Source of the DNA: a virus
IMG/VR virus record: IMGVR_UViG_3300017745_000054
Coordinates: 1 to 25,222 of that record
Length of the DNA stretch: 25,222 nucleotides
Direction: 5' to 3' (one strand)
In this document: positions 1 through 5,918 of the stretch, piece after piece
Numbering within the stretch: position 1 is the stretch's first letter
How the letters are laid out: each line of letters begins with the position of its first letter
Notes under the pieces: generated by a model
What the model saw: the letters and a program-made list of their open reading frames with translations, nothing else
Databases searched by the model: none
What the model was told of the DNA's origin: nothing
Translations under genes and position numbers: made by a program

Positions 1-149
1 ATCAGACCTCCCTTTATTATGCGCTTCAGGTCGCCCCGGATACACTCCGTAAAGATGATGCACTGTCACTTCTAGAAGGTGATGATTATGCAGATCTCTT
101 TGGCTTTGAAGACGCAGAAGACCCTTTCTGTTCATCTTGTGCCGAGTAA
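1..149 (+). CDS. nrdA: Class I ribonucleotide reductase alpha subunit, C-terminal end (partial)
   Basis: Only the last 48 codons are present; the reading frame enters at base 3 and stops with TAA at 147-149. RNR alpha reduces ribonucleotides to deoxyribonucleotides for phage DNA synthesis. Two features support the call. The translation begins QTSLYYAL, which resembles the KTLYY segment of E. coli NrdA, whose adjacent tyrosines (Y730/Y731) carry the radical to the active site; here the tyrosine pair is at bases 15-20. The protein ends DPFCSSCAE, a C-terminal CxxC pair like the redox-shuttle cysteines of RNR alpha chains. The tyrosine pair argues for class I rather than the B12-dependent class II. 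The next gene, a beta subunit, begins one base after the stop, which fits a two-gene class I operon. With so little sequence, the subclass cannot be assigned from this fragment alone. Confidence 0.8.
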   Translation, partial: QTSLYYALQVAPDTLRKDDALSLLEGDDYADLFGFEDAEDPFCSSCAE

Positions 150-872
150 ATGTCGAACTATTCAAAAGTCGTGTCCCGTAAAAGAACATGGACACCCGTA
201 GCCGTTGATAAAGGTGAATTTAAGGCAGGCTCGGAGGATGCAATCTTCCGGGCTTTAGCCCTGAGAACTTTAGAACTACCCGTAAAGGAGATGCTCTCAC
301 AGGGGTTAGCTCTGGATCTTCCAGACGACCCCGGAGTTATCCCGGCCCTCACCTCCAACATGGCCGATGAAGATAAACATGATATGGCTCTTGGCTATGT
401 CGTTGATGCTCACGGGACTATCCCTAAGTATGAACTCGAAGCCGAGAAGATACGCCAAGCTTGGCTCCGCGACCCGTCACATCCGATCCTTAAAACGGCG
501 ATCCTCGAGCGTTCGGTCTTTTTTGTACTTCTCCCAATGTTCCGATTCAACGGCGACATGGGGCTCAGAAGCGTCGCAGCTGATATCAGCAGAGACGAGC
601 AAGCGCACGTCCTTATCCATGCCATGTGTGCTCATGATCTGGGCGAAGTAACAACACCCGCGCTTAACCGTTTAAGGCGAGCAACAGTTCAGTGGGTTAT
701 GGACGGCCTTGGCTGTAGCCCTGAAGATAAGTACCTCGACAAAGACTTCTGGTTGAAGCAATCAGACAACCTTTATCTGAGAGGTAAGGCGGACGGACTA
801 GAGGAAACTCGACGTAGCCGTATGCCCGCATTCTTTGAAGCAAGCAACGTAAACCTCCCTAAATATGGCTAA
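150..872 (+). CDS. nrdB: Class I ribonucleotide reductase beta subunit (short, ferritin-like)
   Basis: 240 aa, much shorter than E. coli NrdB (about 375 aa). The beta subunit holds a metal cofactor that starts the radical used by the alpha subunit. Visible dimetal-ligand motifs are E74-x-x-H77, E120 (in LERSVFF) and E150-x-x-H153 in SRDEQAH, which closely matches the RDEALH ligand motif of E. coli NrdB. A first carboxylate ligand, expected about 31 residues before E74, could be E42. The residue four after H77, where E. coli has the radical tyrosine Y122, is L81; the nearest tyrosine is Y83. The chain ends PKYG, so a C-terminal tyrosine is retained. The start ATG follows the alpha stop TAA directly. 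Beta subunits next to alpha genes were overlooked in cyanopodoviruses such as P-SSP7 and later recognised (Harrison and colleagues). Family confidence is high; cofactor type is unknown. Confidence 0.85.
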   Translation: MSNYSKVVSRKRTWTPVAVDKGEFKAGSEDAIFRALALRTLELPVKEMLSQGLALDLPDDPGVIPALTSNMADEDKHDMALGYVVDAHGTIPKYELEAEKIRQAWLRDPSHPILKTAILERSVFFVLLPMFRFNGDMGLRSVAADISRDEQAHVLIHAMCAHDLGEVTTPALNRLRRATVQWVMDGLGCSPEDKYLDKDFWLKQSDNLYLRGKADGLEETRRSRMPAFFEASNVNLPKYG

Positions 873-1050
873 CGAACTATCCTCCGCGGATGTGTTTGTA
901 GGCGACACGATTCTCGACAAACTGCTCGAGGAACTTGAAGCCATGTATCCACATTATGCACCAGTACCTAAGGACGACACTGCAACGATCATGTACAAAG
1001 CAGGTCAAAGAAGTGTTGTCGATTACATAAAAGCTAAGACTCATGTGTAG
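865..1050 (+). CDS. Small conserved hypothetical protein
   Basis: 61 aa, function not recognised. Its ATG lies inside the last codons of the nrdB gene (8-base overlap) and its end overlaps the next start by 8 bases, so it sits in a tightly packed operon. The protein is mildly acidic and looks mostly helical in the first half (ILDKLLEELEAMYPHY), with no transmembrane segment, signal peptide or metal motif. The overlap at both ends and the preserved frame support a real gene. Position between RNR and the portal block suggests a minor phage factor, but no role can be read from the sequence. Confidence 0.65.
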   Translation: MANELSSADVFVGDTILDKLLEELEAMYPHYAPVPKDDTATIMYKAGQRSVVDYIKAKTHV

Positions 1051-1405
1051 CGCCCCAAAGATGCCGAAGATGGAAGCCCCTGAACCGCTTCCAGCCCCAG
1101 AACCCCTACCAACTCCACAGCAGGCCCCCGCCCCTCCAATGATGGCCCCGACGGCCCCGGCACCTCAGGCAATGCCGACTCCCCCTCCTGCACCTGCTGC
1201 TCCCCTGGTGATCCCAACAACACCACCCCCACAGTCGGTCAATCAGGGTGATGAAGATAGCGCCATTGTTAAAAAGCGAAAGTCAAAACGTAAAGAGCTG
1301 CAGCAAGCCTCCACCGGTACATCTGCTCTTCGTATTGATTTAAATAAGTCGATTGGTTCAGCTAAAGGTTCCACCGGTTCAACCGGACTAAACATTCCTA
1401 AATGA
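1043..1405 (+). CDS. Proline-rich virion-associated protein, T7 gp7.3-like
   Basis: 120 aa. Residues 9 to about 66 are a Pro/Ala/Met/Thr-rich disordered tract; residues 76-87 are strongly basic (KKRKSKRKE); the C-terminus reads ALRIDLNKS, then Ser/Gly/Thr repeats, then GLNIPK. This plan resembles T7 gp7.3, a 99-aa tail protein with a basic, low-complexity body and the ending KKSLSVARSSGGGINI, encoded like this one directly before the portal gene. gp7.3 is linked to tail assembly and adsorption. The proline tract replaces the Lys/Val-rich N-terminus of T7, so the match rests on the C-terminal signature and the position. The stop overlaps the portal start by 4 bases (ATGA). A minor structural or adsorption protein is likely; the exact role is inferred. 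Confidence 0.6.
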   Translation: MCSAPKMPKMEAPEPLPAPEPLPTPQQAPAPPMMAPTAPAPQAMPTPPPAPAAPLVIPTTPPPQSVNQGDEDSAIVKKRKSKRKELQQASTGTSALRIDLNKSIGSAKGSTGSTGLNIPK

Positions 1406-3030
1406 TGAAAGACTCCGCACAGGCCAGGTATCACTTCCTGCGTACTGACCGCGAGCAGTTTCTTGATATGGGTCGACGGGCCTCCAAACTCACACTTCCC
1501 TACCTATTGGTAGAAGAAGGTCTCGAGAATGGCGGCTCCTTGCCTACCCCTTGGCAGTCCATCGGTAGCAAAGGGTGTAATGCCCTGAGCGCAAAGCTGA
1601 TGCTAAGCCTCTTCCCTATTAATACTACGTTCTTCAAACTGCAGATCAACGACGGTGAGTTGGCTTCCATGCCAGATATCACACCGGAGGTTCGTTCTGA
1701 GATTGATCTCTCCCTTAACAAGATGGAGCGGATCATCATGCAGCAGGTAGCCGAGTCAAACGACCGGGTTTTCCTTCACGCTGCTATGAAGCACTTAGTC
1801 GTTACTGGAAATGCTCTGCTCTATGCCAGCAAGAAAGGGCTCAAGGTCTACCCCCTAGATCGATATGTAGTAGCTCGAGACGGTGATGGAACCGTGGTCG
1901 AGATTGTCACTAAAGAAATCATTGACCGGCAACTCCTACCTAAAGAGTTTCACTCTGTATTAGGTGACCGTGATTCCAACGCTGTTGGTGAAGATGGTCC
2001 GAAGTTCGGTGTTGCTGCCGGTGGTAAAGGTTCAGCTGATGACGCTGTTGTCTTTACCCATGTCCGTCTCGAAGATGGTCAACATAAATGGCACCAAGAG
2101 TGTGACGGGAAGGTTATCGGTGGTACTAAGTCCAGTGCCCCTGTAAAGACCTCCCCCTGGTTCGCTCTGCGCTTTAACGTTTGCGACGGCGAAAGCTACG
2201 GCCGCGGACGCGTAGAGGAATTCCTAGGTGACCTGCAGGCCCTCGAGATGCTCATGAAGGCACTCGTCGAAGGCTCTGCCGCTGCCTCAAAGGTGGTGTT
2301 CATGGTCAGCCCCTCCGCGACCACCAAGCCTCAGTCACTAGCCAACGCCCCTACGGGCGCGATCATCCAGGGTCGCCCTGATGACGTCGGTGTGGTGCAG
2401 GTCGGAAAGACGGCTGACTTCAAGACAGTCCAGGAAATGATTCGGGACCTAACAGCCCGCCTCAACGAAGCATTCCTTGTGTTCTCAGCTCGTCAGAGTG
2501 AACGCACAACGGCCGAAGAGATCCGCGCCTCCCAGCAGCAACTGCAGGAGAACTTGTCGGGGATCTACGGCAACCTCACAGTTGAACTGTTGCAGCCTTA
2601 CCTACAGCGCAAGCTTCACCTGCTGAGTCGCTCGAAAGTTATCCCATCTATGCCTAAAGGTCTGATCCTCCCGACTGTGGTGGCAGGTCTTAACGCTGTT
2701 GGACGTGGTCAAGACCGTCAAGCTCTCATGGAGTTTGTAGGCACCATTGCTCAGGCCCTTGGCCCTGAAGCCTTGGCAGGCTTGATCGATACAGAAGAGT
2801 TCCTCAAGCGTCTGGCTGCTGCCTCCGGTATCGAGTCGATGGGTCTGGTTAAGTCCGCCGATCAGCTCGCACAAGAGAAGCAACAAGCTCAACAAGATCA
2901 GATGCAAGCCAGTGTTGTGAACCAGATGGGTCAGCTGGCGAAAAGCCCTATGGGCGAACAACTAACCAAACAGATGACTGATGACGGACAAGAAGCCCCG
3001 GCCGGCCCGTCGCCGAGCCCGCAAGCCTGA
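1402..3030 (+). CDS. 8: Portal (head-tail connector) protein, T7 gp8-like
   Basis: 542 aa, close to T7 gp8 (536 aa). It forms the dodecameric ring at one capsid vertex through which DNA is packaged and ejected and to which gp11 attaches. The N-terminus (ARYHFLRTDREQFLDMGRRA), the segment around WQSIGSKGCNALSAKLMLSLFP and the stretch ESYGRGRVEEFLGDL are characteristic of podoviral connectors, as is the ERTTAEEIRASQQQL segment further on. The last 60 residues are Gln/Met-rich and flexible. Two consecutive ATGs exist at the start (1402 and 1405); the first overlaps the previous stop, supporting coupled translation. Its 3' end overlaps the following gene by 50 bases in another frame. Order gp7.3-gp8-gp9-gp10 is as in T7. 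Confidence 0.96.
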   Translation: MMKDSAQARYHFLRTDREQFLDMGRRASKLTLPYLLVEEGLENGGSLPTPWQSIGSKGCNALSAKLMLSLFPINTTFFKLQINDGELASMPDITPEVRSEIDLSLNKMERIIMQQVAESNDRVFLHAAMKHLVVTGNALLYASKKGLKVYPLDRYVVARDGDGTVVEIVTKEIIDRQLLPKEFHSVLGDRDSNAVGEDGPKFGVAAGGKGSADDAVVFTHVRLEDGQHKWHQECDGKVIGGTKSSAPVKTSPWFALRFNVCDGESYGRGRVEEFLGDLQALEMLMKALVEGSAAASKVVFMVSPSATTKPQSLANAPTGAIIQGRPDDVGVVQVGKTADFKTVQEMIRDLTARLNEAFLVFSARQSERTTAEEIRASQQQLQENLSGIYGNLTVELLQPYLQRKLHLLSRSKVIPSMPKGLILPTVVAGLNAVGRGQDRQALMEFVGTIAQALGPEALAGLIDTEEFLKRLAAASGIESMGLVKSADQLAQEKQQAQQDQMQASVVNQMGQLAKSPMGEQLTKQMTDDGQEAPAGPSPSPQA

Positions 3031-3235
3031 CGGCAAATTCCAAAGCGATAACCCCAACACACCTCAAAACGAGGCTTGGGAATCAGTACCCGTGGAACAA
3101 GGTCTGCCCAAGAAGAAAGCCACAACTGTGGCTCCCAAGGTCAGATCCACCACAACAAGCAGTGCAGGTAAGTACGGCAAACGCAGCCCTATCACCCGCC
3201 CTGGTGCCAACAAAATTACTACCACCTTCCACTAA
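2981..3235 (+). CDS. Small basic hypothetical protein between portal and scaffold
   Basis: 84 aa, function not recognised. The N-terminus is very basic (KKPRPARRRARKPDGKF); the middle contains WESVPVEQ; the C-terminus is Lys/Ser/Thr-rich (GKYGKRSPITRPGANKITT). It looks largely disordered. It begins 50 bases inside the portal gene in a different frame and its last base is the first base of the scaffold ATG (TAATG), so it fills the space between gp8 and gp9 exactly, which supports it being real. T7 has no gene at this position. Binding to nucleic acid or to the acidic scaffold is possible from charge alone but is speculation. Confidence 0.6.
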   Translation: MTDKKPRPARRRARKPDGKFQSDNPNTPQNEAWESVPVEQGLPKKKATTVAPKVRSTTTSSAGKYGKRSPITRPGANKITTTFH

Positions 3236-4074
3236 TGCCCGTCACCACATTCGATCCCTCTGAAGGCCCCTCTGAGGAGCAGATGGCTGCTGAAGCCAAT
3301 GCTCTTGAGCAGGGCGAAAAGATCGCCCAGTTGCAGTCCGAGGATCGCGACCGCAGATACCAAGAAGTCGAAAGCTCCAACGAAGACGCTGAACTTATCG
3401 GCGGGAAATTTAAGAACCAGGATGATCTTTTGAAGGCTTATGAAGAGCTGCAAAAGAAGCTCTCTAATCCTGAATCCACTGATGAAGCTGTAGAAGCTGA
3501 AGAGGAATCCACCGAACAACAGGTGGAAGAAGAGGTGACTGAAGAGACTTCCGAAGTCGATGAGACCGTCCAGTACATGCAACAATTGGGTGAGGAGTTT
3601 GGCTCCTCCGGTGAACTGTCAGAAGAGGCTATTGACAAACTTGGATCTATGGATTCCAAGGAACTGATCAAGGCTTACCTTCAGTACAATGCAAAGACCC
3701 AAGCCCAAACACTGCAGCAGTCTGCTGTCACTGACATCCAGGCTTCTGTAGGTGGTGAAAAAGCATATTCTGAGATGATTTCATGGGCAAGTAATAACCT
3801 TGGTGAATCTGAAATTGCAGATTTTAATGCTGTTACGGCTACTAATAACCCCGTAGCTATTAAGTTTGCCGTTCAGGCTCTCAACGCCCGATACAAAGAA
3901 GGCGCTGGAAGTGAAGCCGATCTGATTACTAGCGGAAAGCGTGCCCCCTCTGTGCAGGGCTACCGCTCTCACGCTGAACTCTCACGTGATATCGCTGATC
4001 CTCGTTACTCGAGGGATCCTGCATTCCGTGCAGATGTAGAGAGGAAACTCTCTGTGTCCCCTGATCTTCTCTGA
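3235..4074 (+). CDS. 9: Capsid assembly (scaffolding) protein, T7 gp9-like
   Basis: 279 aa, near T7 gp9 (about 307 aa). Scaffolding proteins guide capsid subunits into procapsids around the portal and leave before or during packaging. The sequence has a typical scaffold plan: an acidic, charged N-terminal half, with a Glu/Ser/Thr-rich tract at about residues 80-110, a motif LIGGKFKNQDDLLKAYEELQ near residue 54, and a helical, more basic C-terminus. The C-terminal segment AELSRDIADPRYSRDPAFR resembles the conserved ending of T7-type scaffolds that contacts the capsid protein. The gene overlaps the previous stop by one base and is followed by the 179-base gap before the capsid gene. Confidence 0.9.
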   Translation: MPVTTFDPSEGPSEEQMAAEANALEQGEKIAQLQSEDRDRRYQEVESSNEDAELIGGKFKNQDDLLKAYEELQKKLSNPESTDEAVEAEEESTEQQVEEEVTEETSEVDETVQYMQQLGEEFGSSGELSEEAIDKLGSMDSKELIKAYLQYNAKTQAQTLQQSAVTDIQASVGGEKAYSEMISWASNNLGESEIADFNAVTATNNPVAIKFAVQALNARYKEGAGSEADLITSGKRAPSVQGYRSHAELSRDIADPRYSRDPAFRADVERKLSVSPDLL

Positions 4075-4094
4075 TCTGACAGAACTGGTGTTAA

Positions 4095-4113
4095 GGGAGG
4101 TTCGATCCCTCCC
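4095..4113 (+). other. Hairpin resembling a tRNA T-arm
   Basis: GGGAGG-TTCGATC-CCTCCC forms a perfect 6-bp stem. Read as tRNA it gives an ideal T-arm (five pairs, GTTCGA loop), followed by bases that could be a 3' acceptor strand and an A. No matching D-arm or anticodon arm is visible upstream. No T-run follows, so it is not a standard intrinsic terminator. It may be a terminator-like or processing hairpin, or a remnant of a host tRNA 3' end. Confidence 0.5.
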
Positions 4114-4133
4114 CTGTCTATTGCCTACTGAGC

Positions 4134-4170
4134 CCTGTACGCAGGATAACTCTTTAGGTGCTAGCGCCTA
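4134..4170 (+). other. Short hairpin and near-palindrome in the scaffold-capsid gap
   Basis: CCTG-TACG-CAGG (4134-4145) forms a 4-bp stem with a tetraloop. TAGGTGCTAGCGCCTA (4155-4170) is a 16-base palindrome with a single T/G exception. Together with the hairpin at 4095 they make this gap rich in dyad symmetry. The structures could be RNA stems in the capsid mRNA leader or protein-binding sites on DNA; the sequence does not decide which. Confidence 0.45.
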
Positions 4171-4201
4171 GTCGATGGCCCAAATCGGCAAACCTTACAT
4201 A

Positions 4202-4211
4202 GTTCTAGAAC
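4202..4211. other. 10-base perfect palindrome upstream of the capsid gene
   Basis: GTTCTAGAAC is a perfect inverted repeat just before the possible promoter at 4214. A regulator or polymerase contact is possible. A palindrome this short can also occur by chance. Confidence 0.3.
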
Positions 4212-4213
4212 GT

Positions 4214-4242
4214 TTGACCAAGATCATATTTGCCTATTAACT
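4214..4242 (+). promoter_or_regulatory. Possible sigma70-type promoter before the capsid gene
   Basis: TTGACC at 4214-4219 matches five of six bases of a -35 box. The AT-rich stretch after it offers TATTAA (4235-4240, 15-base spacing) or TTAACT (4237-4242, 17-base spacing) as weak -10 boxes. The leader to the capsid ATG at 4254 is AT-rich and has no Shine-Dalgarno sequence. A separate promoter for the most abundant virion protein is plausible, but T7-like phages usually use their own RNA polymerase for late genes, whose promoter I cannot identify here. Confidence 0.3.
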
Positions 4243-4253
4243 AACTTAAAACA

Positions 4254-5255
4254 ATGACTACCCTTAACAACTTTGTCGTCCAGAACGGCGTAAACACTTC
4301 TACCCGCTCTGCTGATTACGACGTCCGTTACGCAACGGCGCTTAAGGTCTTCTCTGGTGAAGTCTTCAACGCTTTCAACGACGCAACCATCTTCAAGGGC
4401 CTTGTGCGCTCCTACAGCCTCCGTGGCGCTAAGAGCAAGCAGTTCCTGCTGACTGGCAAGTTGGGTGCTGGCTACCACACCCCTGGTACGCCCATCCTCG
4501 GAGACGCTGGACTGAAGTCCAACGAGAAGACGATCGTCATGGACAACCTGCTGACCAGCAGCCAGTTTGTGTACGACCTGGATGAGATCCTCAGCCAGTG
4601 GTCAGCACGTAGCGAGATCTCGAAGCAGATCGGTGAAGCTCTTGCCCTCCACTATGACGAGCGCATCGCGCGTGTCTTGGCTAAAGGCGCTACTGAGTCT
4701 TCCCTCGTTGACGGCGAGCCTGGTGGTTTCCAAGTCAACATTGGCTCCGGTAACACCAACGATGCTCAGGCAATCGTAGACGGCTTCTTTGAGTGTGCCG
4801 CAGTTCTCGACGAGCGTTCCGCCCCTGCCTCCGGCCGTTGCGCGATCCTCAGCCCCCGCCAGTACTACTCCCTGATCTCCTCAGTGGACACGAACATCCT
4901 GAACCGCGAAGTCGGTAACAGCCAGGGTGACATGAACAGCGGCAAGGGTCTGTACAGCATTGCTGGCATCCGGATCTTCAAGTCCAACGTGCTCGCTAGC
5001 CAGTACGGCAAGGACGCTACTGACAACGCTGCTGTCGGTGGTGAGAACAACGACTACGAAGTCGACAACTCAGCCCTCGCCGGCCTCGTCTTCCATAAGG
5101 AAGCTGCTGGTGTTGTTGAAGGTATTGCTCCTTCAATCGAAACTACTTCTGGTGACTTCCACGTCCAGTATCAGGGCGACCTGATCGTGGGCAAATTGGC
5201 TATGGGCGCTGACACCCTGCGTGTCTCCGTCGCTGGCTCTTTGCAAGCTGCTTGA
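4254..5255 (+). CDS. 10: Major capsid protein, T7 gp10A-like
   Basis: 333 aa, matching T7 gp10A (344 aa). It forms the icosahedral head with the HK97 fold. The N-terminal third contains LKVFSGEVFNAFNDATIFKG and the LRGAKSKQFLLTGKL segment, followed by HTPGTPILGD and VYDLDEILSQWSARSEISKQ; these are typical of podoviral capsid proteins. The C-terminus (GDFHVQYQGDLIVGKLAMGA, then DTLRVSVAGSLQAA) resembles the gp10 ending. The gene stops with TGA immediately followed by an in-frame TAA, and no slippery heptamer is visible near the end, so the T7 10B frameshift product seems absent. It lies between the structured gap and a GC-rich hairpin pair, the arrangement expected for a separately controlled, highly expressed gene. 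Confidence 0.95.
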   Translation: MTTLNNFVVQNGVNTSTRSADYDVRYATALKVFSGEVFNAFNDATIFKGLVRSYSLRGAKSKQFLLTGKLGAGYHTPGTPILGDAGLKSNEKTIVMDNLLTSSQFVYDLDEILSQWSARSEISKQIGEALALHYDERIARVLAKGATESSLVDGEPGGFQVNIGSGNTNDAQAIVDGFFECAAVLDERSAPASGRCAILSPRQYYSLISSVDTNILNREVGNSQGDMNSGKGLYSIAGIRIFKSNVLASQYGKDATDNAAVGGENNDYEVDNSALAGLVFHKEAAGVVEGIAPSIETTSGDFHVQYQGDLIVGKLAMGADTLRVSVAGSLQAA

Positions 5256-5269
5256 TAATCAATCCCTAT

Positions 5270-5302
5270 GGGTGGACCTTCGGGTCCCCCTGGGGTCTCC
5301 CC
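5270..5302 (+). terminator. GC-rich hairpin pair after the capsid gene
   Basis: GGACC-TTCG-GGTCC (5274-5287), extended by outer GG/CC pairs beyond one mismatch, has the very stable C(UUCG)G tetraloop. A second hairpin GGGG-TCT-CCCC follows at 5292-5302. It is placed where T7 has its Tphi terminator, directly after gene 10. The usual T-run is missing, so it may attenuate transcription or stabilise the 3' end of capsid mRNA rather than fully terminate. Confidence 0.5.
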
Positions 5303-5318
5303 ATTACCTCTAACAAAA

Positions 5319-5918
5319 ATGGCAACTAAGGCAACAAAACTGGCCGCTGTAAATACTATTATTAGTAACGTCGGTCAGGCCCCTGTAACCGCCCTCAACA
5401 CCGGAAACCCCCTGGTGGAGATGGCTGAGAACATCCTGGATGAAATCACCCGTGCAGTCCTATCTGAAGGGTGGGATTACAATACAGAGCGGGGCTATCC
5501 GTTCACCCCAGATTCAACTGGATGCATCGTCATCCCCGAAAACGTCCTAGCGATTGACGTAAGCGCCGGTACTGGCCAGTCAGTAATTAGGAGCGGCAAA
5601 CTTTATAACCGTGTCGACCATACATACACTTATAACGGTAAGCAAGAGCTAGACGTTACGTGGTTGTTTGACTTTGAAGAGCTCCCTGAAGCATTCAAGA
5701 ATTACATCACCATTAGAGCCGGTAACGTCTTTGCAGGACGCTCCGTGGGTTCTAGTGAGGCAGTTAAGTTTGGCCAGCGTGAAGAGACTGTAGCCCGCGC
5801 AACACTGCTCGAGTACGACACTCAGCAAGGCGACTACACAATCTTCCAGGACGCAGATGGCAGTGGCTGGTATCAGCAAGTGGCCTCACGTCCTATTAAC
5901 ATTCTTCATAGATTCTGA
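5319..5918 (+). CDS. 11: Tail tubular protein A, T7 gp11-like
   Basis: 199 aa, matching T7 gp11 (196 aa). It forms the gatekeeper ring between portal and nozzle. The segment KLAAVNTIISNVGQAPVTAL and the following NPLVEMAENILDEITRAVLSEGWDYNTE are the classic gp11 start; WLFDFEELPEAFKNYITIRA and the RATLLEYDTQQGDY helix complete the family pattern. An upstream in-frame ATG at 5268 would add 17 Gly/Pro-rich residues, but that stretch is the capsid 3' hairpin and does not resemble the family, so the ATG at 5319, after the unpaired AACAAAA leader, is preferred. The stop TGA shares one base with the gp12 ATG, so the two tail genes are coupled. Confidence 0.92.
   Translation: MATKATKLAAVNTIISNVGQAPVTALNTGNPLVEMAENILDEITRAVLSEGWDYNTERGYPFTPDSTGCIVIPENVLAIDVSAGTGQSVIRSGKLYNRVDHTYTYNGKQELDVTWLFDFEELPEAFKNYITIRAGNVFAGRSVGSSEAVKFGQREETVARATLLEYDTQQGDYTIFQDADGSGWYQQVASRPINILHRF

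Noticed and set aside
187-201. Resemblance to the Syn5 phage promoter (GGGCACCCGTAA-like)
   Set aside because: About 11 of 15 positions agree with the motif as I remember it, but it lies within nrdB coding sequence, and CGTAAA is a common Arg-Lys codon pair here. No such motif was found in the true gaps.
4038-4120. Complete tRNA gene across the scaffold end and gap
   Set aside because: The T-arm is perfect and an acceptor strand with one mismatch can be drawn, but no D-arm GG loop or anticodon stem is visible and the 5' part is scaffold coding sequence.
5230-5260. Programmed frameshift producing a gp10B-like capsid form
   Set aside because: No slippery heptamer is seen near the capsid end, and the stop is doubled (TGA TAA).
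5268-5318. Upstream start for gp11 giving 17 more residues
   Set aside because: The additional residues are encoded by the capsid 3' hairpin pair, are Gly/Pro-rich and unlike gp11 family N-termini. The ATG at 5319 gives the usual length.
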